Assembly (NCBI GenBank): GCA_035253585.1
Contig: DATFBY010000131.1
Coordinates: 1 to 37,196 of the forward strand
Length of the DNA: 37,196 bases
Origin: DATFBY01 sp035253585
Lineage (GTDB): Bacteria > Gemmatimonadota > Gemmatimonadetes > Gemmatimonadales > Gemmatimonadaceae
Direction of reading: 5' to 3'
Positions 24,293 through 35,416 of this stretch are shown here, piece by piece (position 1 is the first letter of the stretch; every line of letters starts with the position of its first letter). A model generated the notes under the pieces. The model ran no database searches. It was not told where the DNA came from and saw nothing but the letters and a program-made list of their open reading frames with translations. The position numbers and the translations under genes were made by a program.

Positions 24293-25881
24293 CACCGTAC
24301 TCCGACCAGGCGTGGCGACGCCGCGTCAACCGATGTTCGCTGAGGGGACTCCACCTGTTCGATGAAACGCGCGGCCGAGGTCTCGGTGCGCCTCAGGAAT
24401 GGTGCGGGGTAAATCCCGATCCAAATGATCGCGGCGACCAGGGCCATCATCACGCCCAGCTCGCGCGCGTTGAGGTCGACCAGCGCCGCGTTCTCCGGCT
24501 TGTCCAGCGGATTGAAGAGGATTCGCTGAATTGCCCACAACAGATACGCGGCGGCGAAGATCACGCCCGTCGTCGCCAGCGTGGTGAGGAATGGGTGCCG
24601 GTCGAATGAGCCAACCAATACGAGAAACTCGCCGACGAATCCGTTGGTGCCCGGCAGACCGATGCTGCTCAATGACACGAACGTCAGAAGCGCCGCGAAC
24701 ATCGGGACGACCTTCGCGATTCCGCCGTACGCGTCGATCAACCGGGAATGTCTCCGCTCGTAGATCATGCCGACTAGCAGAAAGAGCGCGCCGGTAGAAA
24801 TGCCGTGATTGATCATCACCATGATGGCGCCCTGAACGCTCTGCAGAGTCAACGCATAGATGCCCAGCATCACGAAGCCCAGGTGGCTCACTGATGAGTA
24901 GGCCACCAGCTTCTTGAAGTCGGGCTGAACCATCGCCACGAGCGCACCGTAGATGATCCCTACGACCGCCAAGCCCAGAATCGTCATCCGAACCCACGGC
25001 TCCAGCGCGGCCTCCGGGAAGAACGGCATCGCGAAACGAAGGAAGCCGTACGTCCCCATCTTCAGCATGATCCCGGCAAGGATCACCGACCCGGCAGTCG
25101 GTGCTTCGGTATGCGCGTCAGGCAGCCACGTGTGGAATGGGAACATCGGCACTTTCACCGCGAACGCGAGGAAGAAAGCGCCGAACATCCACAGAGCGGC
25201 AGTGTGCCCTGTGCGCATGTTCTCCATCACGAACTCGTAGTCGAAACTCACCGAGCCCGCGCTTACCCACAGGTACAGGATTGCCACGAGCATCAGCAGC
25301 GAGCCGAGCATCGTATAAATGAAGAACTTGAGGCTCGCGTAGATCCGGCGTTCGCCGCCCCATATGCCGATGATGAAATACATCGGCACCAGCATGACCT
25401 CCCACATCACGTAAAAGAGCAGGAGATCGAGCGCCATGAAGACGCCGAGCATGCCCGTGGTGAGGACGAGCAGGAGTGCGTAGTACGCCTTCTGCTTTCG
25501 CCGGATGCTCGTCCAGCTCCCGAGCACGGAGAGCGGCATCAGGAAGGTGGTGAGTAGGATCATCACCAGCGCGATACCGTCGATACCGAGCGTGAAGGTC
25601 GCGCCCCACAAGCCGATCCACGGGTATCTCACCATCGCCTGCCACTGCGCGCCGCTCGGGTCGTACGTCCACCACAGTCCGAGCGACAACACGAACTCCG
25701 CCAGGAGAAACAGCAGCGCCAGCCAGCGCGCACTTCCAAGCCCAGCGCCTGCGGCCGCATCCTCGGCGCCGGGCGACTCGCTGCCTAACACGAGAACTAT
25801 CACCGCACCAGCCGCCGGGAGAGCGAGCAGGACCCAGAGGATCCAGCTCTGATATCCAATGGATGTCAGAAAGTCGACCAT
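24292..25881 (-). CDS. nuoM: NADH-quinone oxidoreductase subunit M
   Basis: NuoM is an antiporter-like proton-pumping membrane subunit of complex I. It is 529 residues with about 14 transmembrane helices. Conserved features are LLFYVMWEVMLVPMYFIIGIWGG with the essential glutamate (WEVML, about residue 144), FPFHTWLPDAHTEAPTAGSVILAGIMLKMGTYG, and FKKLVAYSSVSHLGFVMLG. A long hydrophilic insert follows the first helix (about 30-55, GSESPGAEDAAAGAG). ATG 25881 lies 3 bases after the nuoL stop, and the stop overlaps nuoN. Confidence 0.97.
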   Translation of the reverse strand: MVDFLTSIGYQSWILWVLLALPAAGAVIVLVLGSESPGAEDAAAGAGLGSARWLALLFLLAEFVLSLGLWWTYDPSGAQWQAMVRYPWIGLWGATFTLGIDGIALVMILLTTFLMPLSVLGSWTSIRRKQKAYYALLLVLTTGMLGVFMALDLLLFYVMWEVMLVPMYFIIGIWGGERRIYASLKFFIYTMLGSLLMLVAILYLWVSAGSVSFDYEFVMENMRTGHTAALWMFGAFFLAFAVKVPMFPFHTWLPDAHTEAPTAGSVILAGIMLKMGTYGFLRFAMPFFPEAALEPWVRMTILGLAVVGIIYGALVAMVQPDFKKLVAYSSVSHLGFVMLGIYALTLQSVQGAIMVMINHGISTGALFLLVGMIYERRHSRLIDAYGGIAKVVPMFAALLTFVSLSSIGLPGTNGFVGEFLVLVGSFDRHPFLTTLATTGVIFAAAYLLWAIQRILFNPLDKPENAALVDLNARELGVMMALVAAIIWIGIYPAPFLRRTETSAARFIEQVESPQRTSVDAASPRLVGVR

Positions 25882-25884
25882 GGC

Positions 25885-28040
<2,156 letters not shown>

Positions 28041-28044
<4 letters not shown>

Positions 28045-28334
28045 CCTTTCAGCAAGTTGATGTTCTTGAGATCCACCGTCTCATGATGGCGGAAGATCGA
28101 GATGATTATTGCCAGGCCTACCGCAGCCTCGGCGGCAGCCACTGTCATCACGAACACGACGAAAACCTGACCGCCGAGACCGTAGAGTCTCGAAAGCGCC
28201 ACGAACGTGAGGTTGACCGCGTTGAGCATCAGCTCGACGCACATGAAGATGATGATGGCGTTCCGGCGCGTGAGCACGCCCACCACGCCGATCGTGAACA
28301 GCACCGCCGAGAAAAACAGCGCTTCGGCTACCAC
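28041..28334 (-). CDS. nuoK: NADH-quinone oxidoreductase subunit K
   Basis: NuoK is a small three-helix membrane subunit on the proton path of complex I. It is 97 residues from GTG 28334, one base after the nuoJ stop. An upstream start at 28361 would overlap nuoJ by 26 bases and add residues unlike the family. The conserved membrane glutamate is in FMCVELMLNAVNL, and a second acidic site is in VAAAEAAVGLAIII. The C-terminus FRHHETVDLKNINLLKG is typical of NuoK. The stop overlaps nuoL. Confidence 0.95.
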
Positions 28335-28335
28335 A

Positions 28336-28848
28336 TCAGCTCCTCTTGCGAGCGAGAACAACAGCGCCGACGATTGCCGCCAACAACAGCACGCTCGTCA
28401 CTTCGAACGCCAGCAGATATTGCCGGAAGAGCGGATCGGCCACGGCCGTGACGACGTTGGTGCCGGGCGACAGTACCGGCATTTGCGCCGGGAGCGTTTG
28501 GCGACCCATGACGAGGATTTGGGCCAGCAATGCGAGTCCCACCGCCGCGGCAAGCAACCGCGCCCCCTTCCCCTTGATGTCGGCGATCTCGGAGGCATGG
28601 CCCAGGTTCAGCAGCATGATCACGAAGAGGAACACCACCATGATCGCGCCGGCGTACACGAGCACCTGGATCGCGCCGACGAAGTGCGCATCCATCATCA
28701 CGTACATCGCGGCCAGCGCGAACATCGTGGTGACGAGCCAGAGCGCGGCAGCCACCGGACTCTTGCGCGTGACGAAGGTGATCGCCGACGCGACGGCGAT
28801 CAGTCCGAACAGATAGAAATGAAATTCGTAGAAGAGACCTTCGTTCAT
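28336..28848 (-). CDS. nuoJ: NADH-quinone oxidoreductase subunit J
   Basis: NuoJ is a five-helix membrane subunit of complex I. It is 170 residues from ATG 28848, overlapping the nuoI stop as ATGA. The open frame upstream is nuoI in another frame. The diagnostic segment HFVGAIQVLVYAGAIMVVFLFVIMLLNL (about 48-75), with the pi-bulge tyrosine/glycine motif (VYAGA), is clear. Segments at about 8-25, 28-48, 85-105 and 140-165 are hydrophobic. Confidence 0.95.
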   Translation of the reverse strand: MNEGLFYEFHFYLFGLIAVASAITFVTRKSPVAAALWLVTTMFALAAMYVMMDAHFVGAIQVLVYAGAIMVVFLFVIMLLNLGHASEIADIKGKGARLLAAAVGLALLAQILVMGRQTLPAQMPVLSPGTNVVTAVADPLFRQYLLAFEVTSVLLLAAIVGAVVLARKRS

Positions 28849-29342
28849 TCGCCTTTCGGGTCGGCAGGGTCCCACATCTCGCAAACGGGATGGGTCTGAG
28901 CCATCAGGCGCTCGAGGTCGTAAACGAAACCGGCGCGGCTGTATTCGGCGTTCTCGTAGTGCCGGCCAACGTGAATCGCCTCCTCTGGACAAACCTCCTG
29001 ACAGTAGCCACAGAAGATGCAGCGGAACTCATCGATCTCGTAGATGAGCGGATAGCGATTCCCCTCTTCATCCTCGCCCGGCACCAGCTTGATGCAGTTC
29101 GCGGGGCAAATCTGCGGACAAAGACCGCACGCGACGCACTTGGCCTTCCCGTTTTCGTCCGTCAGCATTCGATGCGTCCCTCGCCAACGGCGAGAGATCT
29201 GCTCCTTTTGCTCCGGATATTCCGTCGTGACCTTGTGCGGATTCATCATGTGCTTGAACGTCAGCGCCATTCCCTTGAGCATCGCGCGGACGTAGCTGGC
29301 TTGGTGCGTCGGCCGCTGAACGACCTTTACCTGAATCGCCAT
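28845..29342 (-). CDS. nuoI: NADH-quinone oxidoreductase subunit I (two [4Fe-4S])
   Basis: NuoI is the ferredoxin-like peripheral subunit carrying clusters N6a and N6b, which lead electrons toward NuoB. It is 165 residues. ATG 29342 is 7 bases after the nuoH stop. Two CxxCxxCxxxCP motifs are visible: CVACGLCPQICP and CIFCGYCQEVCP. The N-terminal MALTFKHMMNPHKVTTEYPE is typical of the membrane-facing helix region. The stop overlaps the nuoJ start (ATGA). Confidence 0.97.
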   Translation of the reverse strand: MAIQVKVVQRPTHQASYVRAMLKGMALTFKHMMNPHKVTTEYPEQKEQISRRWRGTHRMLTDENGKAKCVACGLCPQICPANCIKLVPGEDEEGNRYPLIYEIDEFRCIFCGYCQEVCPEEAIHVGRHYENAEYSRAGFVYDLERLMAQTHPVCEMWDPADPKGE

Positions 29343-29349
29343 GGAGGCC

Positions 29350-30654
29350 TCAGTCGCCTTGCGCCGGCACAGGCCGACGCTGGCCGATACGGCGGAGCCG
29401 CTCGACCTGCGCCGCGGGAAGCCGCGAATACGCGGGGCTGATGATCCGGCCACGGTCGAGGATCACGAATACCAACACCGCCAGCACGAGGTTGAGCGCG
29501 CCCAGAATCACCCAGTAAGGTGAGATCATTCCGAGCCACACCTTGCCCGTCGGCACGCCGTAGGCATCGAGCGCCAAGATCGCTCCGGCCATGATCACGA
29601 TGTACGCGAGCGCGGTTGGCAGCATGAACTTCCATCCGAGCGACATCAGCTGGTCGTAGCGAAAGCGCGGAAGCGTCCAGCGCACCCACATGAAGGTGAA
29701 GAGGAAGAAGAAGACCTTCACGAAGAAGACCGCGAACGTCGCCAGCGTCTTGAGCCATGACCAGGGCGCAGCGTTGTCCCACTGCGTGAACGGAATGTCC
29801 CAGCCGCCGAAGAAGAGCGAGACGGTCAGCGCGCTGGCGGTCACCATGTTCGCGTACTCGGCGATGAAGAACATCGAGAATTTCATCGCGCTGTACTCGG
29901 TGTGATAACCGGCGATCAGCTCCGATTCGGCCTCGGGCAGATCGAACGGCAACCGATTGGTCTCGGCGAACGCAGCGACCAGAAAAATGAAGAACGAGAG
30001 CAGCAGCGGGATGACATTCCACCCCATGGCTTGCTGCCTGGCTACGATCTCGGTCAGCGCGACGTTCCCCATGAGGAGCAACACCGCCACCACCGCCATC
30101 CCCATGGCGATCTCGTAGGAAACCATCTGCGCGCTCGAACGGAGGCCGCCAAGCAACGAGTACTTGTTGTTGGAGGACCAGCCGGCGAGCACAATGCCGT
30201 AGACGCCTAACGATGATATGGCCAGGATGTACAGAAAACCGACCGGGAGATCGGCCACCACCATCGGGATGAGCCCCCAGCGTGTCGGCGCCGGCGAGGC
30301 GAACGGCACGACGGCGATCGTTATCAACGCCGGAATGAACGAGAGCGCGGGCGCCATAATGAACAGCGGCTTGTACGCCGCGTCGGGATAGGTCTCCTCT
30401 TTCATGATGTTCTTGAGCCCATCCGCCAGTGGCTGAAAGAGCCCGCGAGGCCCGACGCGGTTCGGACCGAGCCGCATTTGAATCCACGCCGACACCTTAC
30501 GCTCGAGCAGCGTGAGATACGCCACGCCGATCATCACCACGGTGAAGATGAAGATCATCTTCACGATTGTCGCGACAATGAATGCGCCCAGCGTCTCGTT
30601 TGGCCGCTGCGGGTCGGCGACTTGGAGGAGCGCGGCGAGCGGGAGCTCGTACAT
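29350..30654 (-). CDS. nuoH: NADH-quinone oxidoreductase subunit H
   Basis: NuoH forms the quinone chamber at the membrane foot of complex I. It is 434 residues, about 100 more than the E. coli protein. ATG 30654 shares bases with the nuoG stop (TAATG). Conserved features are LLERKVSAWIQMRLGPNRVGP (about 49-69), the acidic loop AETNRLPFDLPEAESELIAGYHTEYS (about 218-243) and FFVKVFFFLFTFMWVRWTLPRFRYDQLM. The extra length is C-terminal, with an added hydrophobic helix (VILGALNLVLAVLVFVILD) and a basic tail. C-terminally extended NuoH exists in other phyla. Confidence 0.96.
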   Translation of the reverse strand: MYELPLAALLQVADPQRPNETLGAFIVATIVKMIFIFTVVMIGVAYLTLLERKVSAWIQMRLGPNRVGPRGLFQPLADGLKNIMKEETYPDAAYKPLFIMAPALSFIPALITIAVVPFASPAPTRWGLIPMVVADLPVGFLYILAISSLGVYGIVLAGWSSNNKYSLLGGLRSSAQMVSYEIAMGMAVVAVLLLMGNVALTEIVARQQAMGWNVIPLLLSFFIFLVAAFAETNRLPFDLPEAESELIAGYHTEYSAMKFSMFFIAEYANMVTASALTVSLFFGGWDIPFTQWDNAAPWSWLKTLATFAVFFVKVFFFLFTFMWVRWTLPRFRYDQLMSLGWKFMLPTALAYIVIMAGAILALDAYGVPTGKVWLGMISPYWVILGALNLVLAVLVFVILDRGRIISPAYSRLPAAQVERLRRIGQRRPVPAQGD

Positions 30655-32225
30655 TAGGCGCTCACTCCGGCTGGCGGCTGTGCGTCCGCAAGCATGCGAC
30701 CCTTGAGTGCCAGGGCGTCGTAGCGCATGCCGGCGAATTCCGAGCGCGCAGCCGCCATCCCGTCAAAGACGTCACTGGCGAGGAAGTAGCTGGTGCCACC
30801 GCCTAACGCGGCCAGCACGTCGGAGAGTAGCCACCACATCGGCCGCGCCATGCCGGGCGGCGCCTTTGCCTGAAAATAGCGCTGTACGCGGCCGCGAAGG
30901 TTCGTAAAAGTCCCCTCTTCTTCGGCGACGTTCGTGGTCGGCAGCACGACCGTCGCTGTGCGCGAGACGTCCGGCAGCACGGTGCCGATGACCATCACTG
31001 CTGCCGCGCGCGCGAGCTCGGCGACATCCGCCGGGGTGGGCTCGACGTCGGCGAGGAGCAGCACATCACCGGATTCGATGCCGGCGAACGGCCGATCGGT
31101 CTTGGTGAATCCGAATAGCTCGGCGCCGCGCACGTTGGCGGCGCGCTCGCTGCGGAGGGCGAGATCGGGTACACCGGGAAGCGGCGCCTCGGGACCGCGC
31201 GGAACGCGGAACGCACCGCGTCCCCCCGTCCGCCTGACGAGCTCCGAGAGCATCCACAGCGATTCGTTCGAGAGATTCGGCGACACCACGGCGTGTACGC
31301 GCCGGCCATCGAGGAGCCTGCGCGCTGCCTCGACCGCCATGTCGAAGTCGACGGCGTTGAGCCGCTCCCCCTGCCTGACGAGAGGGGCCTCGAGGCGGTC
31401 GGCGCGATTCATCCATCGATAATCGAGCCGTCCCTCATCGCAGAGGAAGTATTGATTCACTTCCGCGTTAGAACGGGGCCGCATGCGCACCACGACATTG
31501 TCGCGTGTCTCGAAGATCGCGTTGCACCCCTGCGTACAGTTCGGACAGATCGATGGTGTACGATCCAGCTCCCAGGCGCGTGCCTTGTTGAGAAAGTCCT
31601 TCGAGAGGAGCGCACCGACGGGACAGAGCTCCACGACGTTCCCGGCCCAGGGATGCGTGAGGTCGGCGCCCTCGAACTTTCCGATCACGGCGCGATCGCC
31701 ACGCTCGCTGACATTGAGCACCGGCTCTTGCGCCACATCGTCCATGAACCGAACGCAGCGCGTGCAAAGGATGCATCGATTGGTGACGTATAGAACATCA
31801 CCACCGAAGTCCTCTACGGGATTGAAGCGCTTGGGCTCCCGCGAGCGTCCCTCGGCCCGCCCCTCGCGGAAGACGTAGTCCTGAAGCTCGCACTCGCCGG
31901 CTTGATCGCAAATCGGGCAATCGAGCGGGTGGTTGATCAACAAAAATTCGAGCACACCGGTGCGCGCTTCGAGCGCCTTTTCCGAATGCACGTGCACCAC
32001 TTGGCCATCGGCGACCGCGGTGGCGCAGGCTGGGGCCAGCTTCGGTGCCTTCTCGACTTCCACCAGGCACATGCGACACACGCCCGCGACCGGAAGGCCG
32101 GGGTGATAGCAGTAGTGCGGAATGAGAACGCCCGCGGCTTTGGCGGCTTCCAGGATCGAGGTCCCCGCGGCTACGGTGACCTGACGTCCTTCGATCGTTA
32201 GGCTGACTTGAGCAGTGTCTGGCAT
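30654..32225 (-). CDS. nuoG: NADH-quinone oxidoreductase subunit G, short form
   Basis: NuoG is the Fe-S-rich peripheral subunit of complex I. It is 523 residues, much shorter than the 780-910 of well-known homologues. All N-terminal clusters are present: [2Fe-2S] C39, C50, C53, C67; N5 H99, C103, C106, C112; N4 C151, C154, C157, C201; and the optional N7 C227, C230, C234, C262. The molybdopterin-oxidoreductase-like part is reduced to about 260 residues, with remnants such as VVLPTTNVAEEEGTFTNLRGRVQ (about 425-447) typical of that fold. ATG 32225 directly abuts the nuoF stop. There is no frameshift or stop, so I read it as a naturally short form. Confidence 0.94.
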   Translation of the reverse strand: MPDTAQVSLTIEGRQVTVAAGTSILEAAKAAGVLIPHYCYHPGLPVAGVCRMCLVEVEKAPKLAPACATAVADGQVVHVHSEKALEARTGVLEFLLINHPLDCPICDQAGECELQDYVFREGRAEGRSREPKRFNPVEDFGGDVLYVTNRCILCTRCVRFMDDVAQEPVLNVSERGDRAVIGKFEGADLTHPWAGNVVELCPVGALLSKDFLNKARAWELDRTPSICPNCTQGCNAIFETRDNVVVRMRPRSNAEVNQYFLCDEGRLDYRWMNRADRLEAPLVRQGERLNAVDFDMAVEAARRLLDGRRVHAVVSPNLSNESLWMLSELVRRTGGRGAFRVPRGPEAPLPGVPDLALRSERAANVRGAELFGFTKTDRPFAGIESGDVLLLADVEPTPADVAELARAAAVMVIGTVLPDVSRTATVVLPTTNVAEEEGTFTNLRGRVQRYFQAKAPPGMARPMWWLLSDVLAALGGGTSYFLASDVFDGMAAARSEFAGMRYDALALKGRMLADAQPPAGVSA

Positions 32226-33539
32226 CTACGCGGCGGCAGTCTGACGCAGCGGGCAGCGCTTCCCCGTGATGTGCGCCTCGAATTCCTGACGGAACTTCTT
32301 GATTCCGGACACGACGGGCGCGGCGCACGAGTCGCTCAACACGCAGATCGTCTTCCCGGTCATGTTCTCGGAAAGCTCCAGCAGTGTGTCGAGATCCTCG
32401 AACGTGCCCTCGCCCGCCTCGATGCGCTCCATGATGCGTGTGGTCCACGCCGTTCCCTCACGGCACTGCGTGCACTGCGCGCAGCTCTCGTGAGCATAGA
32501 AGCGCGCGAGCCGAGCGATGTGCTTCACCATGCACTGCGAATCGTCGAAGACGATGACGCCGCCCGATCCGAGCATTGAGCCCTGCTCGACGAATCCTTC
32601 GTAATCCATGAGCGTTGCTTCGGCCTCGTCCATCGTCTGGATCGGAACCGAGGAACCACCGGGAATCACCGCCTTGAACCGACGCCCGGGCGGCGGGCCG
32701 CCGACCACGTCGTACAGAAAATCCTTGAAGGGGAAGCCCATCACCACTTCGTAGTTTCCGGGTCGAGCGACGTTTCCACACACGGAAAAGAGCTTCGTGC
32801 CGGTGCTCTTCGGGCTCGACGTCGACATCTTCTTGTACCACTCCGCGCCATTCATGAGAATGTGCGGTACGACGGCCAACGTCTCGACGTTGTTGATCGT
32901 GGTGGGCTGTCCGAAGAGTCCCGCGACGGCCGGGAACGGCGGCTTGATGCGCGGATTCCCGCGGCGCCCCTCCAACGAGTTCATGAGCGCCGTCTCTTCA
33001 CCGCAGATGTACGCGCCCGCGCCTTTGTGGACGTAGACGTTTATCGTGGTCCCCGTCCCCATCGCGTTCGGTCCGATGATGCCGGCGGCGCGCGCCTCGC
33101 TCACGGCGCGCTCCATCTCGCGCAACGGCTCGGTGAACTCGCCGCGAATGTAGATGTAGCACGTCTCGGCGCCTATGGCGTACGAAGCGATGGCGGAACC
33201 TTCCACTAGCGCGTGTGGCGTCCAGCGCATGATCTCGCGGTCCTTGAACGTGCCGGGCTCCGATTCGTCGGCATTCACGCACAGGTAATGCGGCTTGCCA
33301 TCGCCCGGCTTCATGAACGACCACTTGAGTCCCGTCGGGAAGCCGGCACCGCCTCGTCCTCGTAGCCCCGATTCCTTCACGACGTTTACGATGTCGCCCT
33401 GCGGAGTGCCCAGCGCCTGCTCGAGTGCACGATACCCTCCACGCTTGCGCCACCCGTCCAGCGTCAGAGCATCGCGGTCGCCGAAATACGTCGAAAGGAT
33501 TTGCGTTTCCTTCTGGTGCGGCCGGTGCGGATAGCCCAT
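32226..33539 (-). CDS. nuoF: NADH-quinone oxidoreductase subunit F (NADH/FMN binding)
   Basis: NuoF is the NADH dehydrogenase subunit with FMN and cluster N3. It is 437 residues. ATG 33539 shares its A with the nuoE stop (TGATG); the open frame upstream belongs to nuoE in another frame. Motifs are GRGGAGFPTG (61-70, NADH site), NADESEPGTFKDRE (89-102, FMN site), GAGAYICGEETALMNSLEG, and the cluster ligands in ESCAQCTQCREGT with a later Cys in KTICVLSDSCAAP. The latter block usually reads ICxLGDxxA, so SDSC is a small departure. Confidence 0.97.
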   Translation of the reverse strand: MGYPHRPHQKETQILSTYFGDRDALTLDGWRKRGGYRALEQALGTPQGDIVNVVKESGLRGRGGAGFPTGLKWSFMKPGDGKPHYLCVNADESEPGTFKDREIMRWTPHALVEGSAIASYAIGAETCYIYIRGEFTEPLREMERAVSEARAAGIIGPNAMGTGTTINVYVHKGAGAYICGEETALMNSLEGRRGNPRIKPPFPAVAGLFGQPTTINNVETLAVVPHILMNGAEWYKKMSTSSPKSTGTKLFSVCGNVARPGNYEVVMGFPFKDFLYDVVGGPPPGRRFKAVIPGGSSVPIQTMDEAEATLMDYEGFVEQGSMLGSGGVIVFDDSQCMVKHIARLARFYAHESCAQCTQCREGTAWTTRIMERIEAGEGTFEDLDTLLELSENMTGKTICVLSDSCAAPVVSGIKKFRQEFEAHITGKRCPLRQTAAA

Positions 33540-34096
33540 CAGCGACGCTCCTTCACGAGATCGGCGACCTTCTCCGCCGTCACCGACTCGATGAACTCTT
33601 CGTTGATCATCACCGGCGTGGCGAAGCCGCAGGCGCCGAGACACTCGACTTCGATCACCGTAAAGCGACCGTCTTTCGATGTCGCGCCGAGCTCGCCGCA
33701 ACCCGTGTGCTGGAGGAACGCGTCACGCACAGCCTCCGCGCCGCACGCGCCGCAGGGCGACGTGGTGCACACCTGGACGAAATATTTGCCGACGGGATGC
33801 TGGTGGTACATCGTGTAGAACGTGACGACGCCCTTCACGTACGCCGGCGTCAGCCCGAGGAGCGTCGCCACTTCCGCCATCGCCCCTTCGCTCACCCAGC
33901 CGCGCTGCTCCTGCACGATCCACAGCGCCGGCAGTAAGGCAGCCATCTTCTGCGGATAGCGCGGAAGCAGCTCGTCAAGTCGCTGGCGCGCGGCGCCGAC
34001 GAACACCGGCTGATACTCCTCCGCGCGACCGTGACCGCCGCTTGCGGGCGACGGGTGCGCGGGAGAGTGGACGCCACTCGCTTCGCCGACCTTCAC
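33539..34096 (-). CDS. nuoE: NADH-quinone oxidoreductase subunit E ([2Fe-2S])
   Basis: NuoE is the thioredoxin-like subunit with the off-pathway cluster N1a. It is 185 residues. Ligands are C110, C115, C152 and C156 (CTTSPCGACG ... CLGACGFA). The N-terminal helical region (RYPQKMAALLPALWIVQEQRGWVSE, about 46-70) is standard. GTG 34096 overlaps the nuoD stop (GTGA). It leaves a low-complexity His/Ser/Pro-rich extension of about 30 residues before the family core, with no later start codon to replace it. Confidence 0.96.
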   Translation of the reverse strand: MKVGEASGVHSPAHPSPASGGHGRAEEYQPVFVGAARQRLDELLPRYPQKMAALLPALWIVQEQRGWVSEGAMAEVATLLGLTPAYVKGVVTFYTMYHQHPVGKYFVQVCTTSPCGACGAEAVRDAFLQHTGCGELGATSKDGRFTVIEVECLGACGFATPVMINEEFIESVTAEKVADLVKERR

Positions 34097-35415
34097 CGGT
34101 CGATCTCTCCCATGACGATGTCGATGCTCGCATTGATGGCGATGACGTCGGAGAGCAGATGGCCCTCCACCATCTTCGGAATCGCCGACAGGTTCACGAA
34201 CGACGGCGGGCGAATGCGCCAGCGGACCGGCTTTCCGGTTCCATCGGACACCATGTAATAGCCCTTCTCGCCCTTCGGGCTTTCGACCGCAACGTAGCTC
34301 TCGCCAATGAGCGGACGCGGACCTTCCATCACTTGCTTGAAGTGGTGGATCATCGACTCCATGTCGCTCATTGCTTTCGACTTCGGCGGCAGAACGACGC
34401 GGTGATCGGCGACGTTCACGGGGCCGTCGGGCAGCCGCTTCATCGCCTGCACGAGAATGCGAACCGACTGGCGCAGCTCCTCCATTCGCACGAGGTACCG
34501 ATCGTATACATCGCCATGCGTGCCGATCGGCACTTCGAAGTCGTAGGTCTCGTAATCGAGATACGGAAAATCCTTTCTGACATCGTACGCGACACCGGAC
34601 GCGCGAACCATGGGTCCCGACAAGCCGTAGTTCACCGCCTCCTCGGCGGTCATCGCGCCGAGTCCGATCGTACGGCCCACCCAGATGCCGTTTCGCGTGA
34701 GCATGCGGTCGATCTCATCGACCGTCTTCGGAAACGTGTCGAGGAACGCGCGCAGATCCTCCGTCCAACCGTCGGGAATGTCGGCCGCCATTCCGCCAAC
34801 GCGAGTGGCCGAGGTCGTCAGGCGCGCACCCACCCACTTCTCGAGCAGGTTGTAGACGCGCTCGCGCTCCTGGAAGGCCCAGAGGAACGGGGTGAACGCG
34901 CCGATGTCGATGCAGGTCGTGCCGAGCCAGACCAGGTGCGAGATGATGCGCGACAACTCCATCGCGATGACGCGCAGCACCGTGCAGCGCGGCGTGATCT
35001 CTATCCCGAAAAGCCGCTCGGCGCCTAACGAGAAGGCGACGTTGTTCCCGATCGAGTTGAGATAATCCTCTCGGTCGGTCCACGGGATGATCTGGTTGTA
35101 CTGACGGTACTCTCCAATTTTTTCGAAGCCACAGTGCAGATAGCCGACGTGCGGAATGCAGCGCACGACCGTCTCACCATCGAGCTCGAGGACCAGACGG
35201 AGCACGCCATGGGTGGCCGGATGCTGCGGACCGATGTTGATCAACATGTGCTCGCCCTGGAGATCGGGCTCCAGCACTTCGCCCAGCAATGGCGGCTCGA
35301 GCGTCGTGACGCCACCATCCTCGCGCACCGTGAGCGGCGTCCGTCTCGGACGTCCCTGCTCATCGATACCGGCGGTACCGAGCGTGACGTCGACCGTGCG
35401 CTTGGTAGTCGCCAT
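34093..35415 (-). CDS. nuoD: NADH-quinone oxidoreductase subunit D
   Basis: NuoD is the 49-kDa subunit that lines the quinone-reduction site with NuoB. It is 440 residues. ATG 35415 is one base after the nuoC stop. The N-terminal 45 residues are variable. The core starts at MLINIGPQHPATHGVLRLVLELDGE (about 57-81), whose His residues contact the quinone. Further blocks are HVGYLHCGFEKIGE, GIEITPRCTVLRVIAMELSRI and the C-terminal ESPKGEKGYYMVSDG and MVEGHLLSDVIAINASIDIVMGEIDR. The stop overlaps nuoE. nuoC and nuoD are separate genes, not fused. Confidence 0.97.
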   Translation of the reverse strand: MATTKRTVDVTLGTAGIDEQGRPRRTPLTVREDGGVTTLEPPLLGEVLEPDLQGEHMLINIGPQHPATHGVLRLVLELDGETVVRCIPHVGYLHCGFEKIGEYRQYNQIIPWTDREDYLNSIGNNVAFSLGAERLFGIEITPRCTVLRVIAMELSRIISHLVWLGTTCIDIGAFTPFLWAFQERERVYNLLEKWVGARLTTSATRVGGMAADIPDGWTEDLRAFLDTFPKTVDEIDRMLTRNGIWVGRTIGLGAMTAEEAVNYGLSGPMVRASGVAYDVRKDFPYLDYETYDFEVPIGTHGDVYDRYLVRMEELRQSVRILVQAMKRLPDGPVNVADHRVVLPPKSKAMSDMESMIHHFKQVMEGPRPLIGESYVAVESPKGEKGYYMVSDGTGKPVRWRIRPPSFVNLSAIPKMVEGHLLSDVIAINASIDIVMGEIDR

Positions 35416-35416
35416 G

